A DNA stretch of 64,000 nucleotides from Aurantiochytrium sp. KH105 (lineage: Eukaryota; Sar; Bigyra; Thraustochytrida; Thraustochytriidae): contig BGKB01000020.1 of the NCBI GenBank assembly GCA_003116975.1, positions 744,001-808,000 on the forward strand. Reading direction: 5' to 3'. Position numbers and translations under genes: made by a program. The notes beneath the pieces are model-generated. The model was given only the letters and a program-made list of their open reading frames with translations. It did not search any database and was not told where the DNA came from. The first letter of the stretch is position 1. Every line of letters starts with the position of its first letter. Shown piece after piece: positions 1 to 8,574 of the stretch.

Positions 1-2
1 AA

Positions 3-1214
3 TTTGGCGGACTGCAGCAAGTCAAGGAGCTTGGCTTGCTTGACCTGGCGCGTTACGTACGCATGTATAGGAACTCTACAACCGCTTCAACTCCGGCACT
101 GAAAGATACCAACGAGCAAGAGCATGACAAAGATGAGAGCTCGTTGGCTCTGCAAACTTCAAATCCACGCGGGCCGCTCTCGCCGCGCAAGGGCGAACCC
201 GGATCAGTTATGCCCGAGTCCAAAACATCTGCGAGCATTGACTCCAGCAATGGGACGGGTGTGATTTTGCAGGTGCGCATGGACATGACAATTCACGCAC
301 TCTTGCTTCTGAATCAGCTCGCGAGCCAGGGCGACGCGTACCACCAAGCCATCCTCGCGGCAGACTATAGCGCGGACCTACACTACCTTCTTGGATATCC
401 GAATGCCATTGTGCGCTCAGAAACATGCAGACTCTTTGGGAAACTTTGCAAGAACTCGTCTCTCTTTTACCCAGCACTTGCGCGGAGCTTTTCGTCTGGT
501 CCGACATTGGGCAAGAACAACCCCTCGGGGTCCAAGGCGGAAAAGGGAGTCAACAATGATGTTGACCAAACGGAGTCATTGGCAGCATCTTCGTCGTCCT
601 TTTCACCGCCAGCAGCAAGTTCTCCGCCTCAAGCAACGACTTCTTCTACTTCTTCTGCTTCTACTTCTTCTTCGACACCCGCGACTACCCTTTTAGGGCG
701 ACTCGTGGCCTGTTGCCAAGACGAGGACCCAGAAACACGGAAGCTTGCGTGCTTTGCCGTGGGCAATGCTGCGTATCACTCGGACTATTTGTACAAGCTT
801 TTGGCGCCGGCCGTTCCTCTTTTGGTTCATCTTCTGAGCGACCGAGAAAAGAAAACACGTGCGAACGCTGCGGGAGCGCTCGGAAATCTCGTGCGTAATT
901 CAAGTGTTTTGAGCGCTGCACTTTTGGACGCTGACGCCCATGTTAATCTTTTATGGCTGGTTGCAAGAGACCCCGCCATTCAGCCCCAGCGTATGGCGCT
1001 CTTTTCCATGGGCAATCTTTTGGCCCACAAGGACTGTCGCGAGGCGCTTCTGGCAGCGTGTGCAAAAGACGCTGTCCCTCTGGAAGAGTGGCTGGAAGAT
1101 CTCGAAGAGTCGGCCTCAGACAAAGTTCTGCGCTCATACGCCTCGCGAGCACTCGCCAAGCTCCGTGCTGCACCTCGTTCACCACCAACGCGACCTGCTT
1201 CCATCTCTGCATGA
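3..1214 (+). CDS. ARM-repeat C-terminus of a Fused/STK36-like protein (5' partial)
   Basis: The reading frame is open from base 3 through the left edge and stops with TGA at 1212-1214, so the N-terminal part (and any kinase domain) lies outside the window. The visible ~400 residues have a Ser/Thr-rich spacer (about nt 500-690) between armadillo-type helical repeats. Segments such as CFAVGNAAYHSDYLYKLL and KTRANAAGALGNLVRNSS are what I remember as typical of the C-terminal ARM region of Fused-family kinases (STK36 in animals, TIO in plants), which act in ciliary central-pair assembly or cytokinesis. The ARM fold is clear from sequence; the Fused assignment is inference because the kinase domain is not visible. 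Other ARM proteins, such as ULK4-like ones, remain possible. Confidence 0.6.
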   Translation, partial: FGGLQQVKELGLLDLARYVRMYRNSTTASTPALKDTNEQEHDKDESSLALQTSNPRGPLSPRKGEPGSVMPESKTSASIDSSNGTGVILQVRMDMTIHALLLLNQLASQGDAYHQAILAADYSADLHYLLGYPNAIVRSETCRLFGKLCKNSSLFYPALARSFSSGPTLGKNNPSGSKAEKGVNNDVDQTESLAASSSSFSPPAASSPPQATTSSTSSASTSSSTPATTLLGRLVACCQDEDPETRKLACFAVGNAAYHSDYLYKLLAPAVPLLVHLLSDREKKTRANAAGALGNLVRNSSVLSAALLDADAHVNLLWLVARDPAIQPQRMALFSMGNLLAHKDCREALLAACAKDAVPLEEWLEDLEESASDKVLRSYASRALAKLRAAPRSPPTRPASISA

Positions 1215-1750
1215 CCACAAGTACAGCATACTTGCCATGACTTTTTTTACCTTTTTTTCTTTTTCTCTTTCTCTTACTGGCTTTTTCTTTTTGCTATTTT
1301 TTGTTTCCTTGATGACATGGCGGGCAGGGACGATGGGAAAAGGGTCCTCTGCGGGCTGGGTGTCTGGCTGGCTCATGGGACCATTCCTTGGCCACCTCAA
1401 GCCGCCTCACAAACAACTTACTCACTGACCATCGACTAAACGACTGTGGATAATGTCCCGGAACAGAACTCGAACGTAAAGAGAACGTTCCGGATGCGTT
1501 CCAAGAAAAAATCACGATGGTTTTTTTCTTTTTCTTTTCTTTTTTTGAGCGCAGCGGCGCTTGCAAAGCTCGAGCAAAAACGAATCGCAAGCGAACGAAC
1601 GTAGAAAAGCAAACAAGTCGAAGGCTAGCAGCAGCGCACCAAGACCAAGACAGAGAGACACCCATCTACGCACGCGCACAAAGTCTTGAGGCAAGTCGCC
1701 TCAGGTCGACGTTGTCAAGCTTCAAGTTGCTCGCGACAGCTCGAAGGGTG
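1215..1750. other. intergenic spacer / probable 5' UTR
   Basis: This holds T-rich tracts (1245-1310, 1517-1550) and no gene I can support. The reading frame of the next gene stays open from 1517, but the extra 78 residues begin with a run of Phe encoded by poly-T and resemble no domain, so I treat them as leader. Confidence 0.5.
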
Positions 1751-3070
1751 ATGGAAAGCCCCATGGAAACCCCGACGAGACCACCGGTGCCACCACAACC
1801 CAAACTTTTCGACAGGGAGCATCTCGCGCAAACAACTGAGAAAATGCGAGAGGAGCTCGGACAAAATGCTACGACAGACCTTGTTTCGATCTTTTCGTGG
1901 AATATTCTTGCAAACTCTATGGCCCTGACACGGCACGGCAGAATAATCTACTCCAACTGCGCTACAGAAACAGTCCCGTGGACGTGGCGCATGCCACGGA
2001 TTCTTACAGAGTTGGCGTCGGTAAAGGCCGACATCATCATGCTCCAAGAGGTCGAGCCTGAGTTTTATGCAGACCAGCTTGCGCCGCTCATGCAGGCATG
2101 TGGCTACGAGGGCGAGTACGAAATACGAAACAAGACAACAGCGAATGAAGTCGTCGCCACGATCCCGTCGTGCGCGACATTCTATCAAAGCGAGCGCTTT
2201 GCACTCGCGTGGAAAGAATTGCCCTTTCGCGGCCTTGTTCTCGGGCTGCAACTGAAGCAAGGTCCGCACAAGAATGCAATTCTCGCCATCGCAAATAGCC
2301 ACCTCGAAGGGCATCCAGAACGGACGACACATCGCCATAATCAGATTCGCTCCGTGTGGAAACGCATCGACAAGCGCCAGCCAGAGTTTATGGTTCTCGG
2401 GGGTGACTACAATGATGGGGCTGGAAGTGAGCTCTGTCGAGAGCACATGCGCGGACTTCGAAATGCATACAATGGATCTGTAGCGCGCGATGCGACCTGT
2501 GTTGTCGGCGTCAATCCCGACGCCCACAAGGATTATACTCGCGTCGATCATCTTTTTCTTGACGAGAAATCGATTGTGCTGCGCGGACTTCAAAACGTAA
2601 TGCACTCGTCTTGGGATCGTGATGCCGTGCTCGCCGCTGGACTTCCAGGTCACGTATGTCCCTCCGATCATCTTAGCATTGCTGTGGTTGCCGAACTTGT
2701 TGCATTCACGAAGCACGCGAGTGCCGCGAGAACGGAAGCGAGCGCAGACGAACCATGCGCTGCGGTATTGCTTGCTTCTTCGCCACTTTCAGAGGATCAG
2801 ATGGCGGTTTGGAAAGCGCTTCGCGAAGCAAGTCCAAGACCATCGTCGTCAGAGATAAAAGGTCTCTCGGCCGAAGAAAAGCGCCAATTGACCAAACGAA
2901 TGGGTATGGAGCGCAAGGAGCAACGTCATGCGTTTCTTGCTTCACTTGAATCGGATGAGGCGCGTGCGTTTGTGAAGCAGGTAGAATCAAAGCTAAAGCA
3001 GGAGGCCAAGGCCCAGGCCAAGATGGCCAAGCAGGCTGCGGCTGAGCGCCAGCAAACCAATGCTAAATAG
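1751..3070 (+). CDS. endonuclease/exonuclease/phosphatase family protein (CCR4/nocturnin-like)
   Basis: This is an EEP-fold Mg-dependent hydrolase, probably a CCR4/nocturnin/PDE12-type nuclease or nucleotide phosphatase. The ordered catalytic motifs are visible: SWNILAN (about nt 1898), LQEVEPEFY with the metal-binding Glu (about 2043), NSHLEGHP (about 2296), GGDYND (about 2399), the DYTRVDHLF block (about 2532) and CPSDHLS near the end of the domain (about 2658). The C-terminal ~70 residues are a charged Lys/Ala/Gln-rich helix. I chose the ATG at 1751 (protein begins MESPMETP) over the in-frame ATG at 1517, because the upstream part is poly-Phe and basic low complexity. If the longer form is used, a mitochondrial presequence is conceivable. 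The substrate (poly(A), NADPH, 2'-5' oligoadenylate) cannot be read from sequence. Confidence 0.8.
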   Translation: MESPMETPTRPPVPPQPKLFDREHLAQTTEKMREELGQNATTDLVSIFSWNILANSMALTRHGRIIYSNCATETVPWTWRMPRILTELASVKADIIMLQEVEPEFYADQLAPLMQACGYEGEYEIRNKTTANEVVATIPSCATFYQSERFALAWKELPFRGLVLGLQLKQGPHKNAILAIANSHLEGHPERTTHRHNQIRSVWKRIDKRQPEFMVLGGDYNDGAGSELCREHMRGLRNAYNGSVARDATCVVGVNPDAHKDYTRVDHLFLDEKSIVLRGLQNVMHSSWDRDAVLAAGLPGHVCPSDHLSIAVVAELVAFTKHASAARTEASADEPCAAVLLASSPLSEDQMAVWKALREASPRPSSSEIKGLSAEEKRQLTKRMGMERKEQRHAFLASLESDEARAFVKQVESKLKQEAKAQAKMAKQAAAERQQTNAK

Positions 3071-3149
3071 TTGATGCGAGTAGATTACATAAAATGATCT
3101 TTCTCTCTCTCTCTCCCTCTCTTTCTTCCATTCTCTCATTTTGGCCGCA

Positions 3150-4145
3150 TCAACTTCGTTCTCGATACGTCTGTTGACGAGAGCGCGAAGTTTCAATGAC
3201 TTCCCGTTGCAAATCAAAGTTCAGATTGTATTGGTCGCGAAACTTGGTCTCTAGACGCTCACGCTCCCGGGCCCAAAGACGTTTGTCCTCTTCTCTTCGC
3301 TTGCGCTCGGTCTCTATAGCCCGCTGTAGCCTCTTGCTCTCGGATTGCAACTTTGAGGTGCCATCACTTGCTGCTCGTAGACGTTGCGCCGTAGCTACAG
3401 CATCATCAGCACGTTTGGTTTCTCGTGCGACGACGCCGCGAAGCTCGCGAATTTCGTTCTGCAAGTTCAATATTGTGTCGTCTTGCTCGCGAAGGTCGTC
3501 CTCCACTGACTCAAGCGCAGCGCGATACTCGTCACCTGATCGCCGAGCGAGGAAATACCTTTTCTCGAGCTCGCGAATCTTTTCCAAGTCCTCGTCAAGC
3601 TCTGGCGCATCTTGGTCTGTTTCAAGCAAGTCTGCAACACGAAACTTGCCCCGCATGCGTGCTCTGCGTGCCTCGGAGTCCCCAAGCACGCGTACGCTTA
3701 GCGCGTCACCGATTTTGCGCGCAAGATCAATTGGCCGTTGTCCTCGTCTATTTAGTGCATCACGATCAGCGCCGACAGCCACGAGCATTTGCACAGCGCG
3801 AGCGAGGCCTCTAGCTGCTGCCTTATGCAGTGCAGTCTCGCCCAGCAAGCCGTCTTTGAGGTCGGGGTCGGCGCCTTTGCGTAGGATGAATCCGACGATG
3901 CTTTCCTTGCGCTGCGCACATGCTAGGTGAAGAATGCTCTGCCCCGACACGGGGTGGACATCGTCGACGTGATGCAGGTCGAGGCGCAGCAGTTCTCGCA
4001 AACGCGCTTCGTCCCCGCGCAGAGTTGCTGACCACGCGTCCATCCTGTTCTTCGGTTCTGCTGTCTCAAACTTGGTGGAGTACACACCATTTTTTCCGCG
4101 CCGAGGGCACTTTCTTGGCCAACTAACAAGGCCGAACTTCGTCAA
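3150..4145 (-). CDS. ankyrin-repeat / coiled-coil protein
   Basis: Two or more ankyrin repeats are readable near the N-terminus (GQSILHLACAQRKESIVGF, then GETALHKAAARGLARAVQML and a partial GQRPIDLARKIGD). They are followed by a highly charged heptad-like region rich in Glu, Arg and Leu that runs to the C-terminus and predicts a long coiled coil. The function is unknown; such proteins usually act as scaffolds. The ATG at 4145 gives 331 residues; an internal ATG at 4043 (MDAWSATLRGDE) starts right at the ankyrin region and is an equally good start. The gene converges on the EEP gene with only about 80 bp between stop codons and diverges from the phosphatase gene. Confidence 0.75.
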   Translation of the reverse strand: MTKFGLVSWPRKCPRRGKNGVYSTKFETAEPKNRMDAWSATLRGDEARLRELLRLDLHHVDDVHPVSGQSILHLACAQRKESIVGFILRKGADPDLKDGLLGETALHKAAARGLARAVQMLVAVGADRDALNRRGQRPIDLARKIGDALSVRVLGDSEARRARMRGKFRVADLLETDQDAPELDEDLEKIRELEKRYFLARRSGDEYRAALESVEDDLREQDDTILNLQNEIRELRGVVARETKRADDAVATAQRLRAASDGTSKLQSESKRLQRAIETERKRREEDKRLWARERERLETKFRDQYNLNFDLQREVIETSRSRQQTYRERS

Positions 4146-4585
4146 AGTTCATTCATCTCTAAGGCCACACGAGAGACCCAGCGCGAGAGCCCTCGCGCAA
4201 GCCACTTGAAGACGGGCGAGAGAGTCCACACGAGAGTTCTTCTTGGTGCCTGCCTGGAGAGAATGAAAGTTTATCTCAGCAGTTGAAACATGCGAGTCGC
4301 CAAAACGAAGGAAAGATGCAAATGAGAGCTTCTTGGTGTGCCATGGGGATTCCGCCACTCCCGCCCACCTGTTGCAAGTAATTTCCTTTCCAAGTAGGCC
4401 TAGCCCGAAAATGTGTCGCGAGAGCAAAGTTTTCACAAGTGAGGTAGATCTTGGCCAAGATGGGAAAAGTGCGCTATAGAACCTTTGCGTATCGTATCGA
4501 GAACTTGCTGCGCTGTGCTACCACGTATAGCATGCGTGCGCGCGGGACGAGTAATAACTTGCAAACGGGATTGGGTGAGAGAGAA
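4146..4585. other. divergent intergenic region
   Basis: About 440 bp lie between two divergent genes and presumably hold both promoters. I found no recognisable element. A frame for the phosphatase is open from an ATG at 4451, but I prefer the start at 4586. Confidence 0.4.
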
Positions 4586-5152
4586 ATGCCTCGCCGCGGC
4601 AAAAGAAAGAGCGCGAAGCGCAATGCAACGCTAAGCGGACGCATGTCCGAAGTCGTCCCTGGCGTTTGGGTGGGCAATCGAAGTGCAGCCGGTGATCGAG
4701 CGGCGTTAGATGCTGCGGGCATCAAAGGCATCATCAGCATCGGCGGAGGACCGGTACAGCAACCAGACTTGATCTTTGTCAAGTATGGTATCAAGGACAA
4801 TACAAGGGACGCAAGCATTCCTGGTCTCATGGTTGATGCCTCAATGCGAATCGCAGCAATTCGAAGCGAGTCTGGCGGAGCAGTCTTGGTCCACTGCATG
4901 GCCGGGATGTCCAGATCACCGGCCTTTGTCGTTGCTTTTTGCGTACTCGTCCTCGTGATGACCAAGGAGCAGGCTTTTTCTGTCATGCGCGAGGCACGGC
5001 CCATCGTCCGCATCCAGAAGCCCTTGCTTGAAGCACTCGATACAGTATGTGCTCGTGGAAAACTATTTACTGATTCGCAAAGCTTACAGAATCATCACGT
5101 CGACGAGATTCAGGATAAAGTTCACGAATGTAGTTCTCCTGACAGGATATAA
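4586..5152 (+). CDS. dual-specificity protein phosphatase
   Basis: This is a cysteine-based phosphatase of the DUSP/atypical DUSP type. The signature loop VHCMAGMSRSPA carries the nucleophile Cys (residue 104 of the 188-residue form) and the phosphate-binding Arg (110), fitting HCx5R. A conserved Asp in the segment GIKDNTRDA (about residue 71) is placed where the general acid normally lies. The N-terminal strand PGVWVGNRSAAGD is the usual beginning of the DUSP fold. I chose the ATG at 4586 because it precedes a short basic leader and the domain; the ATG at 4451 would add 45 residues without recognisable features. The substrate (MAPK, lipid or RNA) is not determinable. Confidence 0.85.
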   Translation: MPRRGKRKSAKRNATLSGRMSEVVPGVWVGNRSAAGDRAALDAAGIKGIISIGGGPVQQPDLIFVKYGIKDNTRDASIPGLMVDASMRIAAIRSESGGAVLVHCMAGMSRSPAFVVAFCVLVLVMTKEQAFSVMREARPIVRIQKPLLEALDTVCARGKLFTDSQSLQNHHVDEIQDKVHECSSPDRI

Positions 5153-5402
5153 AAAGTAGCAGTTAAGCCCCCGCCTAGTCATTGGCGTTTAAAAAACTCT
5201 GCACAATAAGTCGAAGCCGGTGTGCTTCTTCGAAAAAAATAGATTGTCAGCCACACATGCGACCACCGCAGATGCTATCAGAATGTTCCTTTTTCCTGCA
5301 TCAAGTAGCTCGGCAACGGCTATCCTTTGCACCCAAGGCAGGTGCGAAGTCGCGAAGGACTCCTGAAATGAATGCAAACGCGCTTTGTCGAGCGGCTCGG
5401 GC

Positions 5403-5462
5403 CCTTCCTTTCCTTTCCTTTCCTTTCCTTTCCTTTCCTTTCCTTTCCTTTCCTTTCCTTTC
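5403..5462. repeat. (CCTTT)n pentanucleotide microsatellite
   Basis: About twelve nearly perfect CCTTT units lie in the spacer downstream of the phosphatase gene and 3' of the convergent UXS1 gene. It has no coding role. Confidence 0.95.
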
Positions 5463-5538
5463 TCTTCGACAAAGTTGCAAGTATTATTGCTTCACAATCA
5501 ATCTATCGAACGGCCTCATTGCCGATCATGAAAGTCAT

Positions 5539-6867
5539 TCAGTTACCCTTCCCACTCTTCTTGGCAACAAAGCCCTTGAGCTCATCTGGTTTAATGGGAG
5601 AAAATTTGCCCGTTCTCTCGAGCTCGTGACGAAAGTACTCAATGGTCCTTTCCAGACCTGTCCGTACGTGCACCTTGGGCTCCCAGCCGAGAACCCGTTT
5701 TGCCAGCGAGATGTCTGGCTTGCGACGTGACGGATCGTCCTGCGTTGATGGCAAATGCACAATTTTGCTCTTGGTGCCTACCATTTGCACAATCATTTCT
5801 GCAAACTCGCGAATGGTGTACTCGTCAGGGTTGCCGAGGTTCACAGGACCGTCGTAGTCGGAGTTCATGAGCTTGACGAGACCAGAAACAAGATCTTCGA
5901 CATATTGAAACGAGCGTGTTTGCTTGCCGTCACCGTAAATGGTAATGTCCTTGCCTTGCAGGGCTTGAATGATAAAGTTCGAGACAACGCGACCGTCATC
6001 TGGGTGCATATTTTCTCCAAAGGTATTGAAGATGCGAGCCACGCGAATGTCGACGCCGTCTTGTTTCTTGTAAGCGTACATCATGGTCTCGGCCACGCGT
6101 TTGCCCTCGTCATAACAGGCCCGTGGGCCAGTGATGCTCACCCGGCCGTGATATGTCTCACTTTGAGGGTGAACTTCTGGATCACCGTAAACTTCGCTCG
6201 TGGAAGTCAGGAGAACGCGTGCCTTTGTTCGCTTGGCTAGACCGAGCATGTTGAGCGTCCCTTCAACAGAGGTTTTGATTGTTTTGACGGGGTTGTACTG
6301 ATAATGGGGCGGCGAGGCTGGGCACGCGAGATTGTAAATTTGATCGACTTCGATCATGTACGGATTCACGACATCATGGTGGATCAGCTCAAAGTTTGGG
6401 TGACCGATCCAGGCCTCGACGTTCTCCTTTCGGCCCGTGAAAAAGTTGTCGAGCGCGTAGACGATGTGGCCCTGGCGCATCAATCTGTCAACGAGGTGCG
6501 AGCCCACAAAGCCGGCACCGCCCGTCACAAGAATGCGTTTTTGCTGCGTTGTCAGAAGCTTTTCCGTCGGCGGGAATTGCTTGACCACGCCAGGCTGCGC
6601 GTTGATTGTGGTGATGACTCGGGTCACCTCACGATCTACCATTGAGCGCACGTGGTTCTCGAGCGCTTCGCTATTGGAGATCTCCGCGGCGATATCAATG
6701 GGCCCATGGTGAGAATCTCTTGGCAAGGGGTTGATTCTCCACAGTGCCACGGCGAGCACGGCCAAGAGCGCCATCGAGGCCTGTGCCCAAAAGGGGATTT
6801 TGCGTCCTCGTATGCTCGTCGCAGACCCAAGTCTGGCGCGAGGCCGTGACTGGTTCGGGAGCACCAT
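5539..6867 (-). CDS. UXS1: UDP-glucuronic acid decarboxylase (UDP-xylose synthase)
   Basis: It converts UDP-glucuronate to UDP-xylose with bound NAD+, supplying xylose for glycans in the Golgi. The 442-residue protein has a short basic N-terminus and one membrane segment (about residues 27-43), giving type II Golgi topology as in animal UXS1. The extended-SDR domain follows: the nucleotide-binding GGAGFVG (116-122), [10 protein letters not shown] with the catalytic Thr/Ser (221-230), and the YxxxK pair Tyr252/Lys256 in [24 protein letters not shown] and [16 protein letters not shown] are UXS-type motifs. Length and order match the family (human about 420 residues), and no catalytic residue is missing. 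The gene points away from the CHAT gene, with a 1.7 kb spacer between them. Confidence 0.95.
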   Translation of the reverse strand: MVLPNQSRPRARLGSATSIRGRKIPFWAQASMALLAVLAVALWRINPLPRDSHHGPIDIAAEISNSEALENHVRSMVDREVTRVITTINAQPGVVKQFPPTEKLLTTQQKRILVTGGAGFVGSHLVDRLMRQGHIVYALDNFFTGRKENVEAWIGHPNFELIHHDVVNPYMIEVDQIYNLACPASPPHYQYNPVKTIKTSVEGTLNMLGLAKRTKARVLLTSTSEVYGDPEVHPQSETYHGRVSITGPRACYDEGKRVAETMMYAYKKQDGVDIRVARIFNTFGENMHPDDGRVVSNFIIQALQGKDITIYGDGKQTRSFQYVEDLVSGLVKLMNSDYDGPVNLGNPDEYTIREFAEMIVQMVGTKSKIVHLPSTQDDPSRRKPDISLAKRVLGWEPKVHVRTGLERTIEYFRHELERTGKFSPIKPDELKGFVAKKSGKGN

Positions 6868-8574
6868 GATCGCTATGTGGATATTCTACTACGTTTCTGC
6901 GCGGTGTCTCCCCCCGCCGCTCCGCAAGCCTACCTTGCCAAAGCGCGCGCGCGCCTTGCCGTTTTCTCGCGACTGCGTCTCGCCCGTCGAGCCGGTCAAG
7001 CTGCCGCGTCGTGCCGTGCAAGGTCGCAGCCACACACCACCACACCACGACGCCGCCGCCGCCGACGACAACGCCGCTGGACGAGCCTCTGCGCGGTCGG
7101 GCTGCCGGCCAGGCGCACGAGAGAAGCCCCGCGCTCCAGCGGCGGAGAAGAGGCGCCCCGCGATGCGTCTTTGGTGACGACGGTCTGGCTGCGCTGCTCT
7201 GCGCTGCTGTGCTCTGCGCCGACTGTGTGAGTTGATATGCGCAAGCAGGGCCGAGGGAGGCCGCCAGGACGGTGTCCGGTGACCACGGCAAGAGCACGAC
7301 TCCCGCCGATCTCGTGGTCTGCGCCGGCCTCGCTTCGGGAGGCGGAGATGGCCGCCTCCAGCGATCGGCCGCCCGGCAGGCCAGCGGCCTCGACAATCTG
7401 CGCGATGATCGATCGTTGCAGAGAAGCTGGCATGCGATGGTTGAAGGCGCGCGATAATCGGCGAAGCACCGCGCACCATGCACGCACGCTGCAGCTGCAG
7501 CTGCAGCTGAGGGAGCGAAAGATCTTGAATGACCATGAGGATAACGCGAGGCTTGCTGTGATGGCTTGCGAGTGGCGTCCGGCATGGTTCGGACTGCTGG
7601 TTCTCTTCTCCGAAAGCTGGCTGGCTTTTGCGGGACAACGCGACGAAGAAAGAGATAGGCTGAGGCCAGTCATCAACTTTCCTCTCCCTTCACTTCTAGC
7701 CGAGGCCTAGGCCTAGCAAAGATGATGACGACGACGATGAGAATGGCGTGGCAGCACGTACACATCATCATTTCTTCGCCATTCATCTCGTCTTTTCCAT
7801 CACCGTCAAGATCCATCCCCAAGTCACCCTCGTCATTCGACGGCGACACATCCAGCCAGCATCCACTCCACCACGGCATGCACGCACGCCTTCTCCTTCC
7901 CTGCACTTCGTCCAGGCACCAAACAAGACCTCCCGCCATCGGCGCCACGCCCAGCCACCCCAGAGGCAGCTGCAGCAATGACGCCTTCCTTCTCCTCGGC
8001 TCCGAGTCCCCGGGAGAGTCCCTCTCGGAGCGAGTCCCTTCCTTGCCTCTCCTCGCACATACTACTCACAGTCAGTAGACTGACTGCTCGTTAGTACTAC
8101 ACGCAGTGAGCGATAGATAGAACCAGAACAGACCAGGCGCGGTCCCGGCGCGGCACCCCTCGCTCCGGCGCCGGAGAGAGGCAAGGCTCGCAGACGGGGC
8201 CGAGCCCGCGCGGGCGGGAGGCGGCGGCAGTCCCCTTCCTTCGCTCGCTCGCAGGCGCGGCGGAGCGCAGAGCAGCGCAGAGCAGCGGAGAAGCGGCGCA
8301 TTGCGCATTTTCGCAGCCCATCGCAACTCCGCCGCGAGGACTCGCGGCGCCGGCCGCGCGGAGCGGCGCGCGGCGCGCGGCGCGCGAGCGCGAGCGCGAG
8401 CGAGCCCGAGGCCGCGCGCCGGCCGGCGGGCCGGCCGGCGGCAGGCCCGCGCGGCCGCGCGGCGAGGGTCGAGGCCGGATTTGAAATTTTCCGTGGCGCG
8501 AGCGGCCTCGATCGACTCCGGCCAGACGCACGAACGACCACGCCGGCCACGCCGCGACGCCTGCGCTTGGCGGG
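6868..8574. other. long divergent spacer between UXS1 and the CHAT gene
   Basis: About 1.7 kb lie between two divergent genes. I see no gene. The open frames here are GC-rich low-complexity shadows. Visible structure includes a GCTGCA-type palindromic repeat near 7488-7509, a CCTAGGCCTAGG stretch near 7700, and a very GC-rich block (8200-8560) just ahead of the CHAT gene start, probably its 5' UTR or promoter. Confidence 0.6.

Noticed and set aside
1715..2716. 333-residue open frame antisense to the EEP nuclease
   Set aside because: The opposite strand carries all EEP motifs in order.
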